A DNA stretch of 64,000 bases, from NCBI RefSeq assembly GCF_022376445.1, contig NW_025954973.1:494406-558405 (forward strand). Reading direction: 5' to 3'. Position 1 is the first letter of the stretch. Each line of letters starts with the position of its first letter. Below are positions 47,392 to 60,548 of this stretch, one piece after another. This stretch comes from Fomitopsis serialis (taxonomy: Eukaryota; Basidiomycota; Agaricomycetes; Polyporales; Fomitopsidaceae). The position numbers and the translations under genes were made by a program. The notes under the pieces were generated by a model, which was not told the origin of the DNA, did not search any database, and saw only the letters and a list, made by a program, of their open reading frames with translations.

Positions 47392-48773
47392 ATGGACTCT
47401 CTGTCTCGCCAGGAGACCTTGGCTATCCTGTCGGGAATGGGTGTCGAGCTGCCTCCCGCTACCAAGTTGCCAGATGAAGCTTTGCAGAAGCGGCTCAGAC
47501 AAGCCCTGAACGGCGCACAGTTCGTCTCAAACGTGCTGCCGGATCCTCCGCTGAACCCCGCTACTTTATCAGCATGGCCATCGGGGCACGAAGTGTACGA
47601 GGGCGTGAGGCGGGGTAACTTCCACGAGGCTCAACAAAACTATCAGGCAAAGCTGCAAGGCAAGGAGGCAGAATTGTACAAGAACCCGATGCTCGACGCT
47701 CGACAGACGCTCATGGGTATCGCGAGGTGGTGGGATGAGGGACACCGGTGGATGGTCTTGCAGGACCCTGATTCAGAGCAGTGCGCCATCAACATACGAG
47801 TATGTCGCTCGGTTGCATGTCAGTCTTTCAGTGCTTACAGATCAGACTTACAGCTGCTGTCTGTCTTGGAGCTCGACAAGGATACACCAGTGATCATCTT
47901 GCTCTACCAGTCTGTCACTCGGGCGACCGTGATGGAGGGTCTGCAATGGCTGCACCAAATGCAAGACAAGCAGGACTCGCCTGGATATCTGGTCAATATC
48001 AAATGCACTGCTCTCGAGCAGAAGCTCTTGCTGAAAATCTTAGCGATCAACGCCAAACTCCTGTCGAGTACATACAAGCCTAAGAAGGAGTCTTCCGAGC
48101 AGAACTTCAAAGTCTCGTTCCTGCTCCCGCTTGGTCCGCTCAGTTTCGAGGACGTAGGCAAGCTCAACAACGATACGGGCTGCGTTCTGTGTGGGAGAAA
48201 GACTACGAGTCGCTGTTCGCAATGTCAGTCGGTTGCGTACTGTAGCAGTGGTGCGTATCTCCTCGTTCTGTGCGCATACATCGCGCTAATTCTTCTAACC
48301 CAGACTGCCAAAAGGCGGACTGGCCTAACCACAAACGCGTTTGCCGAGCACTGAATGGTGGGACCTGGCACACCGCGCGATTCGTGACCGTCTTACCGGG
48401 CTTGGAGGGCATGTATGCAGCCTCGTTCAACAAGCACAGTTCGCGCACTAGTGACGGTCGGAACGCCGTCCGCAAATTGGACGCTTCTGTCATCCCGCCG
48501 AACCCGCACGGCAATCGGCTCTTCCTCGTGAAGCTGCAGGCGTCGCTCGGCAACACACCGTCGAGCATCATGGCGTATGACAGGCAGCGCTCCGTCGATG
48601 CGTACTTCCTGCTCAACGACAATCCTGAGGTCTTTATGGAGATATTGCAGGAGATGCGGGGGCCGAGAGGAGGCTATGGCGGCGTGAAGATGTATCGGTG
48701 GGCGAAGCGCGTCAGCGACTGGGAGCTGAGCATTTGTATGGACAAGGAGCCACAGACGGAGATCAAGTGGTGA
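47392..48773 (+). CDS. MYND-type zinc-finger protein (MYND-C)
   Basis: Three exons (47392-47799, 47854-48250, 48304-48773) splice to 424 residues. The start MDSLSRQETLAILSGMGVEL matches MYND-B. The MYND finger covers about residues 246-283 (CVLCGRKTTSRCSQCQ...YC|DCQKADWPNHKRVC) with all eight ligands. The C-terminal domain ends EPQTEIKW as in MYND-B. Relative to MYND-B it has seven extra residues in exon 1 (AKLQGKEAEL region). The first intron is 54 nt with no in-frame stop, so an unspliced transcript would encode an 18-residue insertion. In MYND-A the equivalent intron contains a stop, which supports it being a true intron. It lies directly downstream of AAA-6 on the same strand. Confidence 0.92.
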
Positions 48774-50384
48774 GCGGTACACAGGTGTGACCGAGTGTTG
48801 CTCTGTCCAGCGGCCTACTCACAGCTTGCATGCCCCAGGCTGCCTTATTCTAGGTTCATGTAATGTTACGATACGGCGCCGTTGTCGTGTGGTCCTGGCA
48901 TAATTGTGTCGTCCGTGTCAGTTGGATCCGGTGTCGTCCACGCCTTGTCGTCGTACATACCGCCTGGTGAGTCCTTCGTGGGGTCGCGTTCGTCTCCTCA
49001 GACCGTACATGCCCAATGGGACCGCCTTTCACCATCATGTAACGCGACGTGCTTTCACGTAGGTTACAGATCTATCTCGATGTTGTCTACTCATCACGCA
49101 ATCACAGATGACCATATGGCATTGCCCGCGCAGGCAATTGTGCTTCGTGCGAGGAGTGAGCCAAAAAGCCTCAAGTCGCCTATCGACGATCCAACGACGA
49201 TCCATTGCGCTATTTAAGATCACGCTAATACTCTTGCCGGCGGTCCGCTTGCCTCGCTGATTGGTTCCCCAAGGCAGAAGCAAATTCTCCTTCCTTCACT
49301 GCGCAACTGTGGGGCCCCTCGACGACTTTGACAGAGGCCAAACTGGCACCTCGAACACGTCTGCTTTGTGGCTCTGCAAACGGCGGCTGACTTCAAAATG
49401 ATATCGCTTGGGGTCGTCCGCTCGCGGCGCCCATTCTGAATCGTCTACCTGCCCGCACCCAAAACCTTTCTTGCCCGGTGACGGCCTAGAACGGTACGGA
49501 CGATTGCTAATGCGCGGTTCTCAGAACACCGTGGATGCTCGACCAGGTATGTACCTGCTCGGCAGGAGAGAGAAGCCGGGGATCGTGTGAGGACCGTGAG
49601 GCATGCTTGACTACTGCCTTCGAATGTCGTGAGCACTCACGAAGACTACATAGGCCAAGTTCAGGGCATTCCCTGCAGAAGCATGATGCAATTCACACTT
49701 CCACGCTGTACTGTTCATTCCCCGAGCATAACGGTCGACGCCGAAGGCGGGATCACAATTGTGCAGTCTTATCGGCGGAAGACCATATGCATCGGTTTCA
49801 TGCGGGCAACGACTCCATCAGCAGTTCTGTTGCTTGTTATCGGGGCCGACGGCCCTCGTCGTGATCCCCTGCGTGCGTCGCGCATGATGCCCCAGAGCAT
49901 GTGAGTGGATTAATCTTGACTTCGGTACACATCATTATGAGTCCCGTAGATCCTGGGAGGAAGCTGTTGCCCTAGTTGTCCATCTTCCTCCTGGATGCAT
50001 GTTGCGCCGTCGACCCAGTGGTTCTGTCAACGTGATGCGCGTGGCTCTCATGCTCTAGGTCCTATCGGTCTTTTTAGGAACTACCACCGGTTGGTGTCTT
50101 CCCGTTGTGGTTGCCTCGAGCGACCAAAATCACGTCGTGCCGCAGGAGGGGAGACTGCTTCCGCGTACCTTTGCACCAGCTCCTTGCCAAGGCTGAGCGC
50201 TGAGGCATCATATGGCGAGCTGGCGATGAGCAGCATTCAGCAAGCTGTGCGCCATGCGCTCCATCAGCTGCAGGTATAAAGCTATGGCAAGCAGTACTAC
50301 GTTCGCCAGGTTGCCCTCGGTCTTGACAAGTCTCTCGAGTCGACGCACCCCTGCTCCCGCTCCCGTCCTGCATCCTGCGTGAAG
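48774..50384. other. Intergenic, no gene seen
   Basis: This is the right border of the AAA/MYND cluster. Open frames on both strands show no known domain. The last 110 bp are the promoter of the eqolisin gene. Confidence 0.45.
50275..50280 (+). promoter_or_regulatory. TATA box of the eqolisin gene
   Basis: TATAAA, 105-110 bp before the ATG at 50385. Confidence 0.5.
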
Positions 50385-51289
50385 ATGTTCGCCTCCAGCT
50401 TCTTCAGCTTCGTCCTCCTCGCCACCGCCGCCGTAGCTGCCCCCAAGGGCCGCCTCGCGGATCGTCTGGCGCGGCGCGCTGAGGGCTCGCACATGTCGCG
50501 CCCCATGCAGCTCGTCGAGCAGCCGGAGGAGCTCAGCAACGTTTCGCAAGTTTCGTATAGTTCTAACTGGGCCGGCGCCGTGTGGGAGAAGAGCTCAGTA
50601 CGTCGTGTTGGCAACCATCGTTCAGCACCATCAGGCTTACCTTGTGATTACAGGGCACCTTCAAGTCCGTTACGGGTACTTTCGTTGTGCCCACGCCGTC
50701 TACTCCCTCGGGTGGCTCTGGCTCCTACTCTGCCTCTGCTTGGGTCGGCATTGACGGCGACACCTGCGGAAACGCCATTCTTCAAACCGGCGTCGACTTC
50801 ACCGTGGACGGTGGCTCCGTCTCGTACGATGGTACGTTAACTACATCACAGTCTGCGCGAGCGCAAAAGCTGACGGCGTACGCTTCGACAGCCTGGTACG
50901 AGTGGTACCCCGACTACGCGTACGACTTCTCCGGCATCAGCTTCAGCTCGGGCGACACCGTCAAGCTGACGGTCACCGCCTCCTCGACCACGGCCGGCAA
51001 GGCCGTGATCGAGAACGTGAGCACGGGAAAGACGGTGTCCAAGTCGATCACGTCGTCGAGCGCGCTCTGCGAGGAGAACGCGGAGTGGATCGTCGAGGAC
51101 TACGAGGAGGGCAGCTCGCTCGTGCCCTTCGCGGACTTCGGCACAGTCACCTTTACCGGCGCGTCCGCGTCGACGGGCTCGGGCTCCACTGGCCCGTCGG
51201 GCGCGACGATCATCGACATCAAGCAGAACAACAAGGTCCTTACCTCTGTCTCTACCGGCTCCAGCAGCGTCACTGTCAAGTACGTCTGA
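50385..51289 (+). CDS. Secreted glutamic endopeptidase (eqolisin, peptidase family G1)
   Basis: Three exons (50385-50597, 50654-50831, 50892-51289) splice to 262 residues. The signal peptide is MFASSFFSFVLLATAAVAA, followed by a basic propeptide (GRLADRLARRAEG). The mature domain starts near SNWAGAVWE, the hallmark of the family. WVGIDGDTCGNAILQTG contains the catalytic Gln, and NAEWIVEDYEEG contains the catalytic Glu by analogy with aspergillopepsin II and scytalidoglutamic peptidase. The order and spacing match the family and nothing is missing. Eqolisins are acid proteases secreted by saprotrophic fungi for protein digestion. The ATG at 50385 is preferred to an upstream GTG two codons earlier. 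Confidence 0.95.
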
Positions 51290-51843
51290 GAGGGCCGGTT
51301 CGGAATGCTGCCTTTGCGACGGGTCACGAATTAGGCGGTTGTACGTTCTGGTTGTAACTGGTTGTAGGGCGTAAATGTGTGTTGTGTGCAGTAGAGTGTA
51401 TTGCGACGTTGTAGGGCGTCAATGAAGGCCTTGTATTTCTGATGCCCTGCGCTTACAGAAGTGAACTCAGCCATACATATTAAGTACTCACCCTTCGCAT
51501 GTATATCGGATTCCAGTATATGTCAGTCTGAGGCGGCCACCTTCACCACGTTCTTGTAAGTTGTCGCGCCCGCGTCACTGGGCCGTGCGCTGCGGCAGCA
51601 GGCCTGCGACGACGCCCAGTGCCCTGTACGGCATAAAACTGAGTTGAACGCTTCGAAGGCCGCACCGATTCACACTGGCAGTGAAACTTCAAGAGGTTGA
51701 AAGACTCGAAGAGAACTCAGACTGTACTCAGTCGGAGGAGGTTGGATCGAAGTAAAGCACCTCCGAATTAGGAAACCGGGTACATAGTGCTGGCGATCTT
51801 CGTCGCGCGCTTAATGCACCAGTCTGTTCGTCCGCTATCCGCC
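51290..51843. other. Intergenic, no gene seen
   Basis: 3' UTR of eqolisin and promoter of the bL28m gene. The segment GTTGTAGGGCGT occurs twice (near 51363 and 51410) just after the eqolisin stop. Confidence 0.45.
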
Positions 51844-52282
51844 ATGTTCGCCTCCTTGCCCTTGCTCAAGGACGCCATCAGTGTACCATTCAAGCGGTCA
51901 CAACTTGGTCTTTTTCACGGAAAGACCAAGCAATATGGCAATAACGTACCGCACTCCCTGCACAAAACGCGGCGGTCGTGGTTGCCGAACCTCCACAACA
52001 AACGGTTCTTCTCCGACGCGCTGCAACAGTTCGTGCGAGTGCAGGTGTCCACGTGTGCGTTGAAGACGATCAAGAAGGTGCGTCGAATGCCCACTGCGTG
52101 ACCGTCGTCGTTTATGTTGACCCTATGGCGTGTCTTAGTACGGAGGGATCGACAAGTACGTTCTCAACACGCGGCACGAGTTGCTAGGATGGGAGGGCAT
52201 GCGGATACGAGTGATGGTGCGGGAAAAGCTGCAAGCTTCGAAGCAAGCCGAGATACAACCCGCCGCAGCACAGGCGGCGTGA
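51844..52282 (+). CDS. Mitochondrial large-subunit ribosomal protein bL28m
   Basis: Two exons (51844-52077, 52139-52282) give 125 residues; an in-frame ATG at 51814 would add ten. The bL28 signature is clear: GLFHGKTKQYGNNVPHSLHK, TRRSWLPNLHNKRF, a VRVQVSTCALKTIKK strand, then YGGIDKYVL on exon 2. The tail is Ala/Gln-rich (QASKQAEIQPAAAQAA). The protein is imported into mitochondria and sits in the mitoribosome large subunit (yeast counterpart MRPL24). Exon 2 is short and easily missed in an ORF scan. Confidence 0.9.
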
Positions 52283-52985
52283 AGTGGATGACGCTCGACA
52301 CTTAAGGTATGGCGCAGTGACACCTGTGGGCGACTTGACATTCATTTTCCAAACTAGATTGTTGCTTCGCTTTGAGCGGTGCTGTAGGAAACCGCAGAGG
52401 CAACGGCCCACACTCGCATTCAACATGACGACGAGCGGAGCGAGACTGGCATGGGCCGTCGGGCACGGGGTAGAATACCTGCATGTGCGGGACGAGCATA
52501 TATTGCGTCTGGTACATAATCGAAGGAAGTACTCATAGCATCGCTGACATGCTTGTCATTATCCCAACCATGTTGGGGTCGACGGGGCTTGCGGGTATGT
52601 GTGGTGACGAACACGTAGGACGTCGCTTCAGAGCAGAGGCATCGGCCTCATTTGCTGTCCACAAGGTGCGTCGTCAGATCGCTCCCGGCTCTCATCATAC
52701 ACTTGTCTTCGTATTGGGCGGATATGGGAATAAAGCTCCTCCAAGTCGACACTGAGCGTCAGTGATCGAAGTCGTTCGGCCTCTTCGCTTGAGGTCGACA
52801 CGAGGCGGCCAACCTTATTGCATCGCAGTCTCACGCACCACATACGTGTCCCTTGTTCACCATCGTGGTCAACGTTCAAGCCGCAAGCTTCAGTCGTCTC
52901 CCACAATCGCAGCCTCGTCGCGCACCAGGTACCGTAAACCATACGAGAGTCAGTCACTCCTGTTGCATTTCGTAGATCCCGTTTT
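52283..52985. other. Intergenic; upstream region of BTB-1
   Basis: No gene is supported. A tract around 52895-52925 (CACAATCGCAGCCTCGTCGCGCA) recurs nearly unchanged before BTB-2 at 54525-54548, so the two BTB genes were duplicated with part of their 5' flank. Confidence 0.45.
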
Positions 52986-54017
52986 TGATCAGCTCGCTGC
53001 AGTGTCGTCGCAATCTGATTCGAGCACCGTCGACGCCACGCAGGTCGTACCCCCTACAACCGACGCACCAGCACCTTTCAATAAACCCACCGCCGACCTC
53101 ATCCTCCGTTCGTCAGATGGCATGAACTTCCGCGTGCGGAAGGCCATACTCGCAGAGGCATCTCCCGTGTTCGAGGATATGTTCATGCTCCCTACGCCGC
53201 AGGACCCTGCCGAGTCGCCCAACAACCTCCCCGTAGTCCCAATGACGGAAGACAGTCGCACCCTGGAGGGGTTGTTGCGTCTGTGTTACCCCTTCAACGA
53301 CATGCCATCGCAGACGTTGGACCAAACATCTGCCATGTTGAATGCAGCAAAGAAGTACGCTATGGATGGCGCCCAGTACTTCCTATATCAAAAGCTATTG
53401 TCCTTCGCCGAAACCTCACCGGTACAAGTTTACGTACTCTCTGTCCGCCACGAACTGCCGGAGGTGGCAAAAGCCGCCGCACAGGCGTTCCTTGCGTTGA
53501 CCATCCCAAACAACGAATTGAGGAAATTGGCAAACCTTCGACATATCAGCGCTTCTGCCCTCATGTGCCTCATCGAGTACCGCGAGCGCTGTGTTGTCGC
53601 TGCCACGGGCGTTTTTGACAACTACGCTTGGATTGATGGGAATAGATGGTGCTGGCTCGAGACATTTATATGCTGCCAATGTCATGTGAGATATGATACG
53701 TTTGGAAATGGTGTATCCAAACTCCCTCGAGTATGGTGGGTACAATTCATGGGACGCTGTCGAGGCCTGGTGAAGACAAACCCGTACGGAAAGATCCTCG
53801 CCCTCGAAGCTGCATAGCCGAGGCTCTCAAGGACGCCGGGAGCTGTGGCAGGTGTGCCTCTCGTGCCCCAGTTGAACTGGATCAATTTGTGGTTTGTCTC
53901 ATGGCTGAGGTAGACAATGCGGTCGCACAGGTGAGTGATCACGCTCTAAACGATGACTGGTTCAGAAATCCCACTCACGTACACTTGTCATAGGTGGAAT
54001 TAGACATGGAATGGTAG
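52986..54017 (+). pseudogene. BTB/POZ domain protein (BTB-1), probably frameshifted near the 3' end
   Basis: It is a close paralogue of the gene at 54585. The BTB core is open (PTADLILRSSDGMNFRVRKAILAEASPVFEDMF; VPMTEDSRTLEGLLRLCYP) and is followed by the conserved helical C-terminal part (VRHELPEVAKAAAQAFL; RHISASALMCLIEYRERC; WCWLETFICC). The frame then stops at TAG 53815-53817, while homology to BTB-2 continues in another frame (CIAEALKDAGSCGRC...LMAEVDNAVAQ) to a 3' exon with VELDMEW and a stop at 54017. A small deletion near 53800-53812 explains this. No ATG in the BTB frame is found at the start, so the first exon is also missing or unrecognised. It may still yield a truncated BTB protein. 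Confidence 0.75.
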
Positions 54018-54584
54018 TCACTGCAGACCCTGCCACGACCACCAGATGACCGCTGTGAGTCAGTTGTGTCGACATAGCATTGATCCTCGTCCTCATTCCG
54101 GGTCGTTGGTATTTAGATCGTGCAGGCCAGGCGGCTGGTTCGATTGGTCTCCTTGCACCATATACAGTGCCCCGCTCAGCAGATGACATGAAGCCGTCAA
54201 GTTTGCTGGGGATGTCACTTTCTGGACGTCAGACGAGTACTTAGGTGGTTTTCAACCACAACCGTCTGATGTGTTTATTATCCCGGCGCTTAAAATATGT
54301 CTTCCCAAAATGACCGTTTTTGCGTGTAGTATGCATCGAGGACACGGCTTCAAACGTATACAAGGCTCATAGACACCAGTCTGAATGCAGCGGGAAGGTG
54401 CTAGGCACTCTGGCACGGGTGGGAAAGTCATTCCTGGGTAGCTTACGTAATCAGTCGGGACCACCAATGCCCGCGAGCAAACGAGCCTCGTACGTCTCCG
54501 AGTCGTCAACCATAGTCGTGTCTCACAATTGCAGCCTCGTCGCGCATTAAATATCTGATACGAGAGTGAGTATGAGCCTCTGCT
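54018..54584. other. Spacer between the two BTB genes
   Basis: No gene seen. It contains the duplicated upstream tract of BTB-2 at its right end. Confidence 0.45.
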
Positions 54585-55658
54585 ATGCTTCGTATACTCG
54601 GTACTGTACCTGACCAGCTCGCCGCAGTGTCGTTGCAGCCTGATTCAACGAGTACCGTCGACGCCGCACAGACAGTACCCCCTACGACCGACGCGCCAGC
54701 ACCCTTCAATAAGCCCACCGCCGATCTCATCCTCCGTTCGTCGGATGGTATGAACTTCCGCGTGCGGAAGGCCTTTCTCGCGGAGGCATCTCCCGTGTTC
54801 GAGGACATGTTCACGCTCCCTGCGCCGCAAAACCCAGCCGGCAGTCTCCCCGTGGTCCCAATGACGGAAGACAGTCGCACCCTGGAGGGTTTGTTGCGTC
54901 TGTGTTACCCCGCTAGTGAAATGCCATTGCGGACGCTGGACCAGGCCGTCACCCTGCTGGACGCAGCGAAGAAGTATGCCATGGATAGCGCGCTGAACTT
55001 TCTAGGCGAAAGGCTCGTGTCCTTCGCCGAAAGGTCGCCCATACAGGTCTATGCCATAGCAGTCCGCCACCAGCTGCCGGACAAGGTTATCAAGGCAGCC
55101 CTCAATGCATGTCTCAATCTAATCGCCCCCACGGCCAAGTTGAAGCGAGTGGTGGACTTCCAGCACATAAGCGCTTCCGCCTACCTGTCCTTCCTCGACT
55201 ACCGCGACCGGTGCGCTGTGGCCATCGATGTCAGCGTCTTCGGCGACAGCACCTGGATCGATTCGAATAGATGGTGCTGGTTGACTTGCACCAACGACCT
55301 GTGTCAAGTCCACGTCACTCACGGCCCAGTGACATTCAAGGACAATATTTACAAGTCACCTCGGGCATGGTGGTTCCAGTTACATATGAGTTGTTGCCGA
55401 AACGGATTACGAAGTAGGCCTTGTGGGAAAGCCCTAGAGCTCATTTTCTTCAATTACGCCGCGGCAGCCTTGAGTGAAGCGGCGAAATGCAGCCACTGCG
55501 GCCCGCGGTCGGTGGCCGACTTGGAGGAATTCATGGTCATTCTAGTGGCTAAGATAGACGATGTGGTCGCACAGGTGGATTGTGTTTCTTGCGATAGTTA
55601 TCATTCAATTTCCTCATCCGCATGCGACTCATAGGTCGAGACAGACATAGTCTGGTAG
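54585..55658 (+). CDS. BTB/POZ domain protein (BTB-2)
   Basis: Two exons (54585-55574, 55635-55658) splice to 337 residues. The BTB domain covers about residues 40-140 (FNKPTADLILRSSDGMNFRV; EDMFTLP; LLRLCYP). A helical BACK-like part follows (VRHQLPDKVIKAALNACLN; CWLTCTND), with a Cys-rich end (CSHCGPRSVADLEEF) and a terminal exon VETDIVW. Such proteins are strongly expanded in Agaricomycetes. BTB domains dimerise and often link substrates to CUL3 ubiquitin ligases, but here the function is unknown. The donor of the last intron is GTGGAT, weaker than the GTGAGT of BTB-1, so an alternative end inside the intron is possible. The start codon is the only ATG in frame before the BTB domain. Confidence 0.82.
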
Positions 55659-56324
55659 CATGGTGGGCACGGACCATCCTGCAGAGGCCGTCAGGCGACT
55701 ACTAGTAACTGGGTCAGTTGTGTCGTGATACGCCTTCATCGATCATCCCTTATGCTCATTCGTTGCTCTTAGGAAAGTACAAGACAGATGGCTAGTTCGA
55801 TGAACTCGAAGACACTGATAGTACCCTGTCCAAAGTCGACATGAAGCGGTCACGATGACCAGGGGCGACTATCGCTGCCACAGCCACGGCTTTCTTGAGG
55901 GAGCCAGTCGCCCACCGCTACTTATCTCTGTATAGGATCATGGAACAGTTGATGCAGCACGATGACAGTAGCACCCAGGATGTCTAAGTCAGATCTGGTC
56001 GCAGTTATTATACCGTAACCATATGCAGATAACTCTGAACAAATCGCTCATCCTCGTCGACGCTGTGTAGGAAGTTCCATCATCGTCAACTCCTTTGGAC
56101 TTGCGTGGATCTGCAGTTCGACTGCCATATAGCATGGATAACCTTGGTATCTCATAACACATTATCACTTCGCGTTAGATAACAACCGACGATGCACTAT
56201 CGAACACTACTCAGCAGGTCTGCCGTATCCTACATAAATCTACCACTAAGTTGAATGTCACTCAGACAGCAATCCAACGCCGGTCTGCATACTCCCGTAA
56301 CTGCTACGACCCGAACAATCGTCA
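55659..56324. other. Intergenic, no gene seen
   Basis: Convergent spacer between BTB-2 and the CaM kinase gene; AT-rich relative to its neighbours, with no reading frame of note. Confidence 0.5.
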
Positions 56325-58455
<2,131 letters not shown>

Positions 58456-59084
58456 TCTGTTCGGCTTTGCGGACGTGCTGCGATGTCGCGGGTTCGGTGA
58501 CGGTGAGAGGGCTGTGGAGGACGCCGCCTGCGACGAGCAGGTGGTATAAGTACTGGCTGCAGACAAGGGCGCTGCACGAATAGACGCACCGCTTCGCCTC
58601 TGTCGGGCTGTGCCGAGGGCCTCTCCTGCCTCCCTCGCCCGACGGTCTGCGCGCGGCATGCATGGCGGCGGGGACGGAGGAGGTCGATCGAGGTGGCAGT
58701 CGTGGCGGCAGGGAAGCACACGGATGACGCGCCGGGACGCGACAGCAGGCGCCCGTGCACGGATGCATCTCTCGCTCTCGCCCTCGTCTCACCGCACATC
58801 CACCGCCTCCGGACCAATGGCACGCCGCGCATATGCCAATGCGAGGGCGCGGATTGGCTGGAGAACGAAAAAAAGTGCCTTGTCCCATTACCCAAATTAC
58901 AGAAATCGACTCTACCGACATACGTCCCCCTCCCCGCAGGGACACTCGCAGCGCATGTCAGTATCGGTGCGCGCGTGCCTACCGTCGCATCGCTCTGCCC
59001 TCGCCCCCAAGTCGCAACTCTTGGCCATGGACGCGTACGGTCTGCCCTCCGTCCTGCGTGCGGCCGTCTCTACATGGTGAGTCT
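58456..59084. other. Promoter side of the CaM kinase gene; LTR element target
   Basis: No clear gene. Near the right end a short open stretch (ATG at 59029, MDAYGLPSVLRAAVSTW) runs to GTGAGT directly before the LTR element, so the element may have landed in an intron of an unidentified gene. No matching downstream exon was found. Confidence 0.35.
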
Positions 59085-59249
59085 TGACGGAATATGGGGT
59101 GTAGCGCCTACTGCACGTGATCGGAGTAGCTACATAGTTCGCATGTACGTAGCAGGTCTTCACGCGTTCGAACGGGGTATACTCGATATACCAGAAGTCC
59201 CCGCTGCTCTCGACTTGACGCGCGTCCTCGTCTTCAGGGGATTTCTACA
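59085..59249 (+). repeat. 5' LTR
   Basis: 165 bp, TG...CA ends, identical to 60384-60548. It contains the box GGGGTATACTCGATATACC, with possible promoter function. Confidence 0.92.
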
Positions 59250-59354
59250 CGAACGCGTATATCACTACCCGTGTTGCCCGTTTTTGGTTTAAACACCTGG
59301 TTGTCTGTCTGTCTGTTTGCTCGTTTGCTGGATTGTTGTCGCCCTCCTCTCGGA

Positions 59355-60299
59355 ATGTCGATCGAACTCACGAAGAACAACTTTACGGCCCTAAACGACA
59401 CCAATTATGCGGAGTGGGCTACCCGGATGGAGGCTGACCTCATCCGAAAGAAGTTGTGGACGGGTGTTGTCGTGATTGACGCAGAACCGCCGACTGCGTT
59501 GCCGATGGGGGAGACGGAGGCATGGTGGAAGAAATTGGTTGATGCACGGTCGAAGGCGAAGATGGCGGAGGCTCGGGCGGAGATGATTGCAAGGGTGGAG
59601 GATGGTCAACTGTCGCACATGCAAAGTCGGGATCCGATGGAGATCTGGAACCACCTTGCGCAGATTCACGTTGCGCGTGGGTTCGCAACCCGGTTGGCAC
59701 TTCGGAGGCAGTTCATGCGATTCCGGAAGGAGGATGAGGTTATGGCGGCGTGGATTGGGCGAGTGAAGGCTTTTGCCTTTCGAATGGAGAAGGCTGGAAT
59801 TCAGGTGACTGATGAAGATCGCATCCTCACGCTTACGAACGGACTCGATGAGTCATACGAACCCTTCGTTATTTCGCTGGACGCTACGCCGTCCGACCAA
59901 CTCACGCTCAGTCATGTCATTGATCGGCTGATCAGCGAAGAGATGCGGCGCGGTGGCCACAAGCCTGACACGAAACGTACGGACGGTGCTTACATAGCTC
60001 AGTCGAAGAATGGGAGTGGTCGAGGGCGAGGATCAGGGGGTGGGGATTCAGGGAACGGGGCGGAAGGCTATGGTTCGGGAGGTTCATCGGGAGGTATGCC
60101 AACGTGCTGGAGATGTGGGAAGCAGGGGCACATTCGTGCATTCTGTCGCGAGGAGCCGGTTCGAGGCAGCAGTCCTAACCCTTCGAAGAATGAAGCCGCC
60201 ATGACAGCTGTGCATGACATCTCGCAACTTCAAGTTCCACCGAGGGACTACGGGACGATTGAGATTGGGAGCCTTCGGTTGCCTGGGCATGTTCTTTGA
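59355..60299 (+). CDS. Gag protein of the LTR element (Copia-type, zinc knuckle)
   Basis: Uninterrupted ORF of 314 residues. The N-terminal part fits the UBN2/DUF4219 gag fold of Copia elements (LNDTNYAEWATRMEADL; LWTGVV; AEARAEMIARVEDGQL; DPMEIWNHLAQIHV; LRRQFMRFRKEDE; LTNGLDESYEPFV). A Gly/Ser-rich linker and one CCHC zinc knuckle (CWRCGKQGHIRAFC) follow. The frame then stops before any protease motif could be encoded. The gene lies between the LTRs with no intron. The protein should assemble RNA-containing particles. The intact frame agrees with recent activity. Confidence 0.92.
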   Translation: MSIELTKNNFTALNDTNYAEWATRMEADLIRKKLWTGVVVIDAEPPTALPMGETEAWWKKLVDARSKAKMAEARAEMIARVEDGQLSHMQSRDPMEIWNHLAQIHVARGFATRLALRRQFMRFRKEDEVMAAWIGRVKAFAFRMEKAGIQVTDEDRILTLTNGLDESYEPFVISLDATPSDQLTLSHVIDRLISEEMRRGGHKPDTKRTDGAYIAQSKNGSGRGRGSGGGDSGNGAEGYGSGGSSGGMPTCWRCGKQGHIRAFCREEPVRGSSPNPSKNEAAMTAVHDISQLQVPPRDYGTIEIGSLRLPGHVL

Positions 60300-60383
60300 T
60301 TGGAATCAGGGGGTGCATTTCGCCTTAGCATTTACTATTGACATACATTCTGCATGATGCTCTGTGCAGTAGTCGAGGGGGTG

Positions 60384-60548
60384 TGACGGAATATGGGGTG
60401 TAGCGCCTACTGCACGTGATCGGAGTAGCTACATAGTTCGCATGTACGTAGCAGGTCTTCACGCGTTCGAACGGGGTATACTCGATATACCAGAAGTCCC
60501 CGCTGCTCTCGACTTGACGCGCGTCCTCGTCTTCAGGGGATTTCTACA
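60384..60548 (+). repeat. 3' LTR
   Basis: 165 bp, identical to the 5' LTR, preceded by a polypurine tract and followed by the AGTCT target duplication. Confidence 0.92.

Larger units (their letters stand above)
59085..60548 (+). mobile_element. Short LTR retroelement with gag only (TR-GAG / Copia-like, non-autonomous)
   Basis: Two 165-bp direct repeats (59085-59249 and 60384-60548) begin TGACGG and end TACA and are identical by eye over their whole length. The element is flanked by a perfect 5-bp target duplication AGTCT (59080-59084 and 60549-60553). A purine tract GTCGAGGGGGTG lies directly before the 3' LTR. The 1.13-kb interior encodes only a gag protein; no protease, integrase or reverse transcriptase is present. 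Everything needed in cis for transposition seems to be there, so enzymes would come from a related full-length element elsewhere. Identical LTRs mean very recent insertion. Confidence 0.93.

Noticed and set aside
59029..59084. A gene interrupted by the LTR element (ATG then GTGAGT just before the LTR)
   Set aside because: Only 17 codons are visible and no downstream exon after 60553 continues a recognisable protein; it is kept as a remark only.
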